DNA from: Neurospora crassa OR74A
Taxonomy: Eukaryota; Ascomycota; Sordariomycetes; Sordariales; Sordariaceae
Direction: 5' to 3'
Length of the DNA stretch: 64,000 nt
Assembly (NCBI RefSeq): GCF_000182925.2
Contig: NC_026505.1
Coordinates: forward strand, 124,001 to 188,000
In this document: piece after piece, positions 35,759-46,866 of the stretch
Position numbering within the stretch: the stretch's first letter is position 1
Layout of the letters: each line of letters starts with the position of its first letter
Made by a program: the position numbers and the translations under genes
The notes under the pieces: generated by a model
What the model saw: only the letters and a program-made list of their open reading frames with translations
Databases searched by the model: none
What the model was told of the DNA's origin: nothing

Positions 35759-36899
35759 GTTTAGAGCTCGCTTGGTCGAGCCACGAGCAGGCCCTTTGCG
35801 TATTAGGGCCTTCGTCAGTAGAGGTATTCTTTCAAGAGAACACGAAGTCCATGGAGTCTTCCATCAACTGATAAAGAAAATCTCCTCTGTCGTTTGTCAC
35901 ATAGTTCTCTTCACCTTGGCTAGGAACGAAAATGAAGGATGAGGTGATCATGGCAAGGATGCTGCTGTATACATAGCTGTAAAAAAGAAAGCGCTTTCCG
36001 ATATAAAAGGCTTCGCACGAGTGGAAACACAAACAGACTCACCACCTAGATGATCAGGTGATGAAGGATTCCAGCTGAGGTTGGCTTCCAACGCTTGCCA
36101 TTGTGCCATTGATGCCACAGGTGAAAGCCCGAAGAGGAAAGTCTAAAGAAACGGAACGTATAGGTAGCCATATGCTCTGGAGTGCGTAGGGTGTTAAAGC
36201 AACAGGAAGACAACTTTGCCCATGTTTGGTCGACCGTTCTTGAACGAAAAGTGATAATGAATGGAATGTCGTTGGAAGGGGATGGGCGGCTCTCTGTGGC
36301 AGGGGGGGCTGCCCCGGATTTTATAGTGGGTCAAAACTGGAGACTTGATGTCTTGGCGCTCGCTTTTCCCGGCCGCGCCCGGTGTCCGCAGCCTCCGTCG
36401 CCAACCCCACTTTCAACCAACAAGGTCGCCCATCATCGTCGAGGAGCCTTTGATCCTGTCTGGTCCATCTGGGGACATCATCCATCAAGAGGTCAGTCGA
36501 GAGGGCTTCACGCCATCTCCCTGCCGACACACGATCACCCTGAGTGATAAAAACACACACACACAAACACACACACACATATATACTTTGACGGAAAAGC
36601 GCTTTGTCATTGGCGATTCTGATATACATGTATCCAAGGGCGCAAAGAGGAGCACGGACACTCACTCACCCGCGGAACTGACCGCCGGACGAAATACGAA
36701 ACAAGCATCTCAGCCGAGGACCAGGAAAGCCGCAGCCCTTGACTCACTCACTGGAGACTATCGACCCGATGGCCATCATCAACACTAGCTGACACCGGCT
36801 TCTTTTCTCGCCTTTTTTCACCATAAAAGACGCATCCAGGGATTGACAAAACACCCCACTCACGCGCCCCCAAAACCCCGGGCGCTTTCCGCGCTCAGG
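35759..36899. other. spacer and promoter of the Zn-cluster gene
   Basis: No gene supported. It contains a TATA-like GATATAAAAGG at 35999-36009, a CA-rich stretch at 36551-36582 and CCATAAAAG at 36821, about 75 nt upstream of the next start codon. Confidence 0.4.
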
Positions 36900-39682
36900 A
36901 TGAACATGAGCTCACCACCCACACCCGGATCCAACCACGGGCATGGAACGGAAGGAAGTGGCAGGCCCAGCTCCCGCCCAGAGAAACGCACCTGCATCAC
37001 CTGCCGCGCTCGCAAAGTCAAATGCGATGGCCGGCCAGACAAGTGCACCAACTGCGAGCGGCTAGGCTTCACCTGCTCTTACGACCCCAACACCATCGTC
37101 ACCACGAGCATCAACGCCGGCGTGGGAGCTAGTCACGCAGTCACCTCCCACGAACCCTTTTCCGTCGACAGGCTGGCCCCAACAGAGACAGAGGGAAACG
37201 TATCCACGGGTGCCACCACGATAGCACCAGTGGTGGGATTAAGGAGGATCAGAGCCCGACAGGCTTGTCAGAGTTGTCATGTCAAGAAAGCCAAGTGCTC
37301 CGGAATCATCAACAAATCGGGGCCAGGCGGAAGCGGAAGCGGCGGTCATCGGGGCTGCGAACGATGCCGGGCTCTAGGAATTGCATGTGTCCTTAGGAAG
37401 GGCAAGCGAGGTCTAGCTCTACCAGGAATTAACAACTCCTCCCTCGGCGACGCCAACGAAATGGTTCTGGACGACGGAGGCAACGGCATGCATCTCGACG
37501 ACCCCCGAGACTTAGACGACGACATGAATCACCACAATGGTAACGGCAGCATAGGTAGCCGGAGCACCGCCAGTCCCGCTCCCATCCCTAGCAACAACCC
37601 AGGAGCATCCGGCCGCATCGACCTCTCCCAACCCGACGATCCGATAGTCAAGCGCGCGTTTGACAACTATTTCCGACACGTCCACCACCTGCCCATGTTC
37701 ACATTCCTTCACCGCGCTTCGCTGATGGAACGCTACGACGCCGGCCTGCTCGACCGGGCCCTGCTGCTCGCCATCGTCGGCATCGCCGCGTTACTAACCG
37801 ACCTTGGCCCCTCCGTCTCCGTTGCCGACCCAGAATTATTTTCCAACCGATGCATCGACGAGGCTGCCTCCATTTGCACATCCGAACTAGAAAACAAAAG
37901 CATTACCCGCCTCGAGGCTTTGGTAATCGTCGTCAAGCATCGAATTCTGTCAAAACGCTTTTCGGCAGCCTTCATGCTACACGCACTTACTTCGCGATTC
38001 GCAAACGTTCTCCGACTAAACGTTGAGAACCCAGCCCTCTGCTTTCTCGCCCAGGAATCCCGCCGCAGACTCATGTGGTCCATCTATATGATCGACGCTT
38101 GGTTCGCCAACGGGCAGACCGAACTCGCCCTCTGGCCGGATCCAGAACGACAAATCCGCGTTCAATTGCCATGCAACGAGCGTAACTTTGACTTCGATTT
38201 GCCGGAAGTCACCGAACCACTGCGCCAACCATTACCCGGTCCATCCGGACAACCAATCCAGCTCCCCGACGCTGTGGGATTCACGGCTTTGCACATCCGT
38301 ATGCACTGGCTACGGACACGGATCCTCCAGCTTTCGCTGCGCGTCGTGGGGGCTAACCCCGACCCGAACGAGCTGATGCAACTCCCGCTCAGGTGCGCGG
38401 AGTTCAAAGCGGAGCTGGACTCGTTCGAAGCGAGACTGCCGTCTTCGTTCCGGTGGAGTGAGTCGAATCTCCGGTTACGGTCCTACTCTACGAGGCTGGG
38501 CATCTTTTTCGTGACACATGTCTGGTGGAGGCAGTGCCACTTGGACTTGTATCGACTCTTCTTACCAGGACTGAAGGAGGCATTGTCGGCAAGTAGTCTG
38601 GCGCAGTTGGCTGGGAGCGCTGTGAGTAGTCCTGCGGCTCAAGGACAAGGACAGTGGCAGGGACAGAATGGCCAGAGACAAGGACTGGTGGAATGGGCAA
38701 GACAAGAGTGTTATAAACATGCCAGGGCAATGGCGGATATGTTTGCTCAAGTCCTGGCTTTGGGGGAGAGTAGTGTGCCGTTGGGGGATGTGGATCTGTC
38801 CGGGTGCGCCTTGCAGTGTGGACGTGTGTTGTATCATTCCTTCCAAACTCGCGAAAGGGGTCAGTCGCCGGCTCCGTCGGCGGAGGGGGTAAGGGAGATG
38901 GTCAGTGTTTGTTTGAGGGTAGCGAGATTGGCGTGTCCGGGGCCGGCGAGTAGGGCTATTGTGAGTTTTCCCCTTTTCACCTTTCCTTCCATTATTTTCC
39001 TTACCTTTTCTCTCCTTTCCGACACTTTTTCTACCCCCAGCCAAGTACACGAACGATGCTGACATCCACAAAGCAAACCGACATCGAAAAACTCTTAGCT
39101 GAAGGCCTCCCCATCAACCAAGTACAAGTTCCTCAGACTCCTCGACCCAACGATCTCCTAACACCCACTCCCGCGCCCTTCTCTCCCGGCCCACCATTTG
39201 TCGCCATGGCCGGTCCCATCCCCTTGATCAACAACTCGCACGAACTCAGCCCCTCTCAAAGTTTACTACAACCAGCAATGGCACCACCCGTCCCACCGCA
39301 TGCTCAACAAGCACAACAACCAACATCCCACATGCTTCCACCCCTCTCCAGCTCCGCACCGCCCCCACTGCAAGTAGGTCCAGGTAGTGTGAACCCAGGT
39401 ATTGCACCCTCCCAAGCCTCCGCCATAACCACCGGCTCCAACGCCTTTGAAGAGATACTGAATGTGAACGGCATCAATTTCGGCGGGGTCGGTATGGGCA
39501 TGACTGAGTTCTTTGCTCCAGACGCATGGGGATTGGGACTGTCGCCGTTTCCGATGGGGTTGGGTGGTGGTGACTGGACGGTACAAGGGCAGGGACAGGG
39601 GCAGGAACATGGACAAGAACAGGGGCAGGGTAATGGAAGTGGGAATGGGAATGGACAGCAATTTCATGGGGACCATGGTTGA
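36900..39682 (+). CDS. fungal transcription factor with two Zn2Cys6 clusters
   Basis: Exons 36900-38960 and 39041-39682 (GTGAGT...CCCCAG) give 900 aa. The first ATG in frame is 36900 (MNMSSPPTPG). Cluster 1 (about residues 37-65) reads CITCRARKVKC...CTNCERLGFTC, the standard C-x2-C-x6-C-x6-C-x2-C-x6-C. Cluster 2 (about 121-162), RQACQSCHVKKAKC...GCERCRALGIAC, has the same halves but an enlarged Gly/Ser-rich loop. A fungal-specific regulatory domain follows (about 255-480, with FDNYFRHVHHLPMFTFLHR and ESRRRLMWSIYMIDAWF). The tail encoded by exon 2 is Pro/Gln/Gly-rich (GQGQGQEHGQEQGQGNG), a likely activation region. The protein should act in the nucleus; target genes are unknown. Confidence 0.9.
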
Positions 39683-39957
39683 TGGGTGACGTCTGAGAGA
39701 TGGTACCCTACCTACCTCTACGTGGGGGGAAGAAAGGAGGGGACATTCAGAGAAGGAATAAGTGGGAGGAAATCTTCGGCGTGGGAAGATGGAAGCACTA
39801 AGTCGTTAGGTCAGGGAGAAGGTCGGATTAGTTGCTGGGAGCTGGCACGTTGATGCAACAGGCGATCCGTTGCAGTTATTGTAAAGATAAGTTATGAGAA
39901 GATACACTCCCCCAACGGGAAGTTAATGAGATACCCCTTTCAACCCTTTTAAACCTC

Positions 39958-39982
39958 TTTTTTTTTTTTTTTTTTTTTTTTT
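39958..39982. repeat. poly(T) tract (25 nt)
   Basis: Uninterrupted T run downstream of the Zn-cluster gene. Confidence 0.9.
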
Positions 39983-40552
39983 CCAGCTTTTGGCTTTTGG
40001 CTTTCGGGATCTAATTGGGTACCTTTACTCACTCACCCCTCGCTTTACCTCATACTTGAGGTGAACGGTTGCATGGACTGAAACATTCGCAGCTGAGGCG
40101 AAGAGATGTACGTGACGATGTCTGTCCTGCAGAGCTGCCCAAGAAAAGTAGGTAGGTAGGTACCTACCTTTACTCTTGCTAGGTAGTTACCAAAGCAACG
40201 CCATCGTCATTATCACCGTAGTCGAAGCTTTCTACTTGTACTCTTCGACGTGATGTAGGTATCCAACAAGCGCACACATTGGGGGCTCAGGGGAGTAATG
40301 CATATACCCTAGAGGTGCTTGCTATGAAGCTTCGTTGATGTTTTGATCCCAGCTGAATATCTCCTTCTGAACAGATCTGGATTCGCGTGCTCGGCTTAAT
40401 GTCCAGACCGGCTGGAGGTACGGGGCCAAGCAATTTTGCTCGAGGTATGTCACTGGTATCTACCTAGAGGTAGGTAAGGTAGGTAATCTGTAAATCATAT
40501 ATGAGACCTTGTCATCCTCATACACCTGTGCATGGTAGATTCTTAGGTATAA

Positions 40553-40576
40553 ATACCTACCTACCTACCTACCTAC
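40553..40576. repeat. (ACCT)n repeat
   Basis: TACCTACCTACCTACCTACTGG, followed 60 nt later by the reverse-oriented GTAGGTACGTACCTAGGTAGG. Confidence 0.9.
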
Positions 40577-41340
40577 TGGCTTTTTCAAGAGATTCCATGC
40601 ACTGAACGACGATGATCTGGCGAAGATTAGGTAGGTACGTACCTAGGTAGGTAGGAAGACCGGGTCGGGTTGGGCTGGTCCACCACTTCCCCAGTGCACT
40701 TTTTCTGGACGAGCGGTGCCTCAAGGTTGCCCAAATACATGGGGGAATGGGGTAGGAGGACGCATCATACCCACCTAGGTACTCTGCTGTGGCTTGCAAG
40801 TGAAAGCAGGAAAGTACCAGGTGGGGAGACGCACGAACATTAAAGTGTCTTGATAATAGTGGATATATGGTCCTTGGGATCAGATTTGAATGCGTGAAAG
40901 GATGTACTGCTTTGTTATAGGGAGTTTTTCGTGTTTAGGTCGAGGAAAGAAAACAGGAGGGCAATGTTGAAGAAAATAGGTAAGTAAGGTAATATAAAAT
41001 CTAAAACTCCTGAGCAAGAGGGACGGTCAATCTTGTTGTCCACTAGGATTAAGTGCATAAACGTTGATTTAATTCTTAGAAAAATGTGTTTGTCGTGGTT
41101 CTGTGATAGCGTATTCATTGGGGGTTTTATCGCCTTAGTCAACGTTCCAAGTCATTGCTCGGGAGTCAGGAGGAAATCAAGTGTAACGAGCTTATTCCGA
41201 GTAGGGTTGAGCCAAGCCTGCCAGTTATCTGTATGCCCAGACAGATAAATTGAGAGCATAGTCAATACGGAGATGGTTGGGAGTGTGTATCGTCTGCGCC
41301 TATTCGTGCGAAGCTTGTAATCGGGCATCAATATCATGAT

Positions 41341-42410
41341 CGTCTATATGACCCTGATTTTTCCGTCAGTTGGTAGATCCAAGTCGCGTCCACCAGGAAT
41401 CGACTTGAGATCCAGGGAAACTGCTACAGCTCCGAGAACACCAGTGTCCCCATAGGACAAATCTGAGCACTTGCCCAAACATCCGGGTAGATACCCCCGG
41501 TAGGAGCAAAGCTCACATAAAACACTGTTGGTACCGAGCACTCCCACCAACGCCGTTCTTGATTCCTTCCGCAGAGTCCCTGGAGCCCGACGGCGTTGAT
41601 ACAGGTATTCTGAACACAGCCCGCGCCGAACTCACAACTTGGCTGCACTTGGGGAAAGACTTGATCCATCTACGGGTCCGTAGGAGCGGAGACGTCGAAG
41701 TCCAGGCCCAAGTCAATCCCCCCTCCCTCTCCAATCCACCCCAGCATCCTTCTGCTCAGCTGTCTCTTCTCTTGGAAATTCGCGTCTTTTATGGGCTTCG
41801 AATCAGACTCGATGACGGGCTTCGGCTTGGGCTTGGGCTTTGGCTCTCTACGGTTACGTCGGATTGGAATCAATGCCTTCCAAATTGCTTGAGGGAGGCT
41901 ACTGTTTCTCCAAGGTCAACAGGACTGCTACCAAAATGGGGAATCAGGGAACAGTCAACTCGGTTGGTGGTTTGCGAGGAACCGTGGGAATCGGTTTGAA
42001 CGGCCCAGCCATCCCATCCATCCAACAACATGTCCCTCTTCGGGGTTGTGCTTGGATGTAGTTCTTGTCAGGCTCCCTTCTCAAAGTGTCCTGCATTGTC
42101 CATCTTGTCGCTGCTGATGGCGCTGTTGATGGGGTCGGGTGGCTGCTGGGCACCTTGATGGCCTCCGTCTCCAATGCTACTACGAGCAAGGCAGGTGCCA
42201 CCACCAGAGAGGCCACGCCAAGCGCCCTGCAATTTGCAACTTCAACAAGTCAAGCGATTGGGGGAAGCTGCAAATGACACCGAAGAGGAAGGAGTGATGT
42301 TGAAGGTACCTATCAATCAGGGTTATGGCCGGTATCGGGTTCGGTCTTGCTGAAGCCTTTCGTCTGAGCCCTGGGCGGATGGAAAGTGGAATGGGGGAGT
42401 CATCCACAAA
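41341..42410 (-). other. unresolved coding-like region
   Basis: Several adjacent minus-strand frames look protein-like but I could not join them. One reads ASLVVAPALLVVALETEAIK (42216 down), hydrophobic like a signal segment. Another has REPKPKPKPKPVIESDSKP (about 41845 down). A third has SCEFGAGCVQNTCINAVGL and six Cys (41669-41424). The last reads TGVLGAVAVSLDLKSIPGGR (41460-41344) with a stop at 41344. The plus strand is also open for 146 codons (41559-41999). A secreted Cys-containing protein gene with several introns, or a decayed gene, would fit. No family recognised. Confidence 0.25.
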
Positions 42411-44079
42411 ACATACCTCTAGGTATCTCCTCTAAGGTATCTCCGCTGTGGGATTGCGGAATGCGGGGTCTGGATCACGGTGGTCGCATTGGAGACGGAT
42501 GGTGGATGCTTCCTGTGCTGTGCTGTGACTTTCAAGTTTGGACAGCGCCTTCCACTTCCCATCAATTCAATTGGCATTCTCAGCTGTTCCCTTCTCATGA
42601 TGGACCGCGTTGACACCGATCGATTCGTTCGTTTGAAGGCATCCAAGGAGACAGGAACGAACTGAGTAGCCAACAATGGTCGTCGTCGTCGTTGAACGTC
42701 TTCATCATGGTGCAGCCATTAGTTCGTTGTCAAGTTGTCGTGCAACGATCTGATGTCATCATCGTCTCCGACTTAAGTTGTACCTATGTACACTAGACGT
42801 AAACTACTAGACGCCGCTCCCCGGAGAACGTCGCATCGCACGGTTGCCGCCTGTAGCGACCGTAGCGCACGGCCCACTCGGAGCATCCGATGTTTGGACT
42901 TTGGACGGCTGATGATTCTGCAAACATGAAACGAACACCTTCAGTTTTTAAGGACAAGAGAAAAAAAACCAAGAGTTCATCTGATCTCTTGCATCGTGCA
43001 CTCCACCAGTTCTTCCAGGTTGTGCCAGGTTTTGGGTTCCTTGTCCAGACTTTTTGCCCGGGAAATGCCAATGTCAAAATGGGCTTCATTGTGGTACGAT
43101 TCCACTAGACTCCAGCTGGAGCTCCATAGAGATTTCCCGCTCCAAGATCCAGTGAGATCTCTGTGACACATTTTCGGGTCGTCTGCCTGCTCTTTTCTTT
43201 TCTCTTGGCCTTGGCTGGACTGGACCGACCCCGCTCGGCCAGAGAACGACGACCGACAACCAACGGTCCAGCTTTTTCCATCATCATCAATCACCTCAGC
43301 TTACCACTTCGGCCCGGGAAACCATCACATATTTACATTATCTGCTGCGGGCAATTCCCAGACCGGGGCAGCACGGGATCCGAATCACGGGATCGTCACT
43401 CTTGGCGGTCCCCGAGCACAATGCCACAATCTGTCCGTGACCTCTGTTACGCAGGTAATTCCCCGATCTGGTGCTTGAATGTGTCTCACCTTATCCAACG
43501 GGATCCATGCACCGCTCTTGTGTAACGGACTGGAGCTTCATACGGGGCGAACGGAGTTACTCGAGGCTGACTTTCGTTGTTAGTTTCCTGCAACTGACTG
43601 ACGATTTGACTGGACTGGTGAGCTTTGCATCGCAATCGTCAGTCAAGGCCACTCACCGGGCCACCGACATCGTTGAGATTGATAGTCCCGCATCATCCAA
43701 TCGTCCACATCGTCCACCGCCAAGCAACCAGCGCCGTCGCCATCGCCATCGCCATCGCTGGCGCACATCGCACCTCTCTCGACTGGCTCAAGAGCTAGCA
43801 ATGAGGCTTATCACGACTAAAGAAAAACAACTAACCCCATAAAGGTAGTCCGGCTGCGTAGCTCGGCGGGGTCATTCTTCATCAAGCAACAAGCTTTCCC
43901 TGTCCAAGAAAGCGGTCCACCAATCCACCCGTTGGCAATCCCCCTTCCCACGTCCAGACGAACGGTGTGAGAAAAAAAAGTGAATGATGGATGATGCACG
44001 TGGATAACACCGGCGCCGCGCCGGAGCAATTGCACCAACCAGAACGTTGCCCGCTAGGTGATGCTGGCCCTTGCTCGAC

Positions 44080-44081
<2 letters not shown>

Positions 44082-44112
<31 letters not shown>
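44082..44112. repeat. (TCG)n trinucleotide repeat
   Basis: About ten tandem CGT/TCG units. Confidence 0.9.
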
Positions 44113-44116
<4 letters not shown>

Positions 44117-45029
44117 ACTTGCCCGTACACTACAGAGCTCCGTCGTAGCTCGACGGTTAGCGTTGACGCGAGGTGAGTTCATAGCTTCATGACCCGTGAT
44201 CACGCGGCTCATTAAAAGCACCCAGAAATGGCCCAATCTTTGTGGTTGATGCAATGACATGCAAGATGCAATGCAGTGCGTTGGTCTACTTCTTTGGCTT
44301 GGCATGTGTTTAGGATTGAACCCTTTGCACACACGTTTGACTCCTTCGGGTGGATCTCCCGTGTCAGTTACATACCAAGTGGTTGTATCGGAAGGGTCTC
44401 GGAGCCGATGTATCTTGGGATGTTGATAAGCCGCCCCACGATCAATGTGTGTTTCGCACGATCACGATCATGGTGTTCGCATTGACGGCGATGTCGACAG
44501 ATGGAGGAGGACCCCTCTTTTCTTTTCGGATTTTTTTTTTTCTTCAATGTCCCAGTCCACATCACAACGAACGCAACTTCCTTGTTTCTTGACTGGTTCA
44601 TTCACGATTCATGTCGGTATGTCTTTGACAACAAGGGTCTTCCATCCTCGCTCCCGGCGGCCCTTCACTCCTCGGCCAGCGTGTCGGCTCCGGTGGTGAA
44701 CCTTGGTGGTTCCCTTCACCTCTGCCACCCACCACCACCACCCGGAGACCCTTTCGGTGTCTGACTTTGTAACCTTATCTTTCAAGGAGGTCCCTCTCTT
44801 TTACCGTAGGGGGGGGGGCCGATCCCTGTCCCGCCGTCCACATCCCAGCAGTTAAGGGTCTCCGCTTTCATAAAGATGTTAGTGCGAAATAGGAAAGACT
44901 TCACAGAGCCCTAGCACCTCAGCTGAAGAGAGACTGATAAGAACGACAATTACCACGAGCACCAAGACAAAAAAATATTCCGAGAATGGAGGGGCATGTG
45001 TTTACATGGAAACAGAATTAGGCAATGCC

Positions 45030-45051
45030 GATGATGATGATGATGATGATG
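45030..45051. repeat. (GAT)n trinucleotide repeat
   Basis: CGATGATGATGATGATGATGATGCC directly visible. Confidence 0.9.
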
Positions 45052-46772
45052 CCTGTCATCAGAATCTCAAGGGTCCATCCGACAGCGACTGGACCCCCCA
45101 GCCGACTGACAAACTCGCAGGTCGCAGCTCGGTGTAGCTCGCTCGCATCTCGCAGGACGACAAGGAAGCGTATGAAGTCCAGACTTTCTGGTCAAGGATG
45201 ACTGAATGGTAGCTCCGAAACTATCAAGGGGACCCCATTCGCACAGTTTCAAGCTGGTATGGTGTACACTACACCTCAGAGGTAGCTATTTCCCACTTTC
45301 CCCGCATTTGTATTAGTGGTGTTTTGTAAAGGGTGAACCATCATGGGTTGTGCGAACCATCTTTGAACCCTTTTGAGGTAGGAGGAGGTCGACACAAGGG
45401 TCAAGGGTAAATGCCGAGGAGGGGAGGTCCGGACAAAGGTGAGTGTAGCGGTAGTGCAGAGCTATCTTCATGATGAAAGACAATGCTATAGCCCCCATGT
45501 CCTTCCATGTCTTGATTTTTTATAGAATCCAGGGTTGGCGGTTGACCAGCCACATCATGGAACATCCTGATTTTACTTTTTGTTTTTATTTTTCATTTCC
45601 TTCCTTTGGTGTCTCGGAACTTTTGTTTTGTTTACACTGCTCCATCCATCGTTTGATGTCTTGTCTTTCTCGCGCGGCTGGTGGATAAACACACTAGCAG
45701 CTCCGTTCAGACGGGATCCATTTATAATCGTGTAAGTCATTTTGATGCGCTCCATTGATCGGTTGATACTCGGTTGATGCAAAACGGATCCTCGCTGTTT
45801 CGGGGTTGTTTTGATAGTGCCAGCTGAAGTTGCTCCATCCATCTGTTAAAGCCGTCGGTCGGTCCAAAATACCAAGCCACCATCAGGGTACCAGGATGTT
45901 TTCTTCAAACCTCTCAAAACCTCCGTTTGTCATGGGCTTTCATGGGGGGGGCGTCTCACAACTCTCCACGTGCGCTCATCGGTTGATGGGAATTGGATTG
46001 ATCTTCCATTCTCCATCCACCAAAAATCATCTGAGGCTGTTCACCATCTTCAATCTCTGCTGATCATTGCAAACGGTTTCCAATACGTGTGCCACTCGTC
46101 TGGCTGGTGGCTAGAGGGATTTGCAACAATGCCTCCATGTCGCGCGCGCCCTTGTCAGCAAGCGGTGTCAACATTTCATGTAGTTTGCTACTATCACAAG
46201 CAAGAAAACTCCCCTGTCCGTGCCGTTGTTCGACCCCCTCCCCTTCCCCAGCACTGACTTACACGCAACAACCCCGGTCGAGGTTCCTTGTCGTCTGAGA
46301 ATCCCGGAAAGGCGGCATTCTACCATTTTTTAGCGCTGCAACATTGAGAGAGGGAAAGCGGCTCGAAAGCGGAAAGTCAACCCTGCAAATTGGACCCTAA
46401 CCCTTGTCGGCGGGCATAATTAATTATTCTGCGGCGATATCAACGAACGAACGCTTGCCATCGTTGGGGGGGTCAGCAGCATGGACGCACTTGTGTGCTC
46501 TCAAGATCATGATCGCAATTACATGGCGGCGATGTCGATGAGAGATTGCCATTGTCCAACCGTTGACGCCCCAGTGCCAAATGTTATGCTTTCCATAAGA
46601 AAAGAGAAAAATCGACGCATCAGATTCTTTGGTTGATCTGGATGCCCAGTCTGACCATTCGGCTTATGTTTTGCTTCGCCTGGACACCAGAGACAATGTC
46701 ACGAGTTGCAACGGAAGTTCTGGAACGAGGCGGCAGTATTACGAGGCCACATTTTCGAGCCACACACACACG

Positions 46773-46773
<1 letters not shown>

Positions 46774-46861
<88 letters not shown>
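46774..46861. repeat. (CA)44 microsatellite
   Basis: Unbroken CA run, preceded by an imperfect CA segment from 46761 with one CGCAT interruption. It makes spurious Thr-His and Val-Cys frames on both strands. Confidence 0.95.

Positions 46862-46866
<5 letters not shown>

Larger units (their letters stand above)
39683..41340. other. gene-free spacer
   Basis: T25 tract at 39958-39982, several GTAGGTA/ACCTACC arrays (40149-40170, 40465-40485, 40553-40576, 40630-40652). No gene seen. Confidence 0.55.

Noticed and set aside
13100-40700. CCTA/GGTA arrays considered as CRISPR-like or telomeric repeats
   Set aside because: Short, without spacers, not the TTAGGG telomere unit, and dispersed through all spacers.
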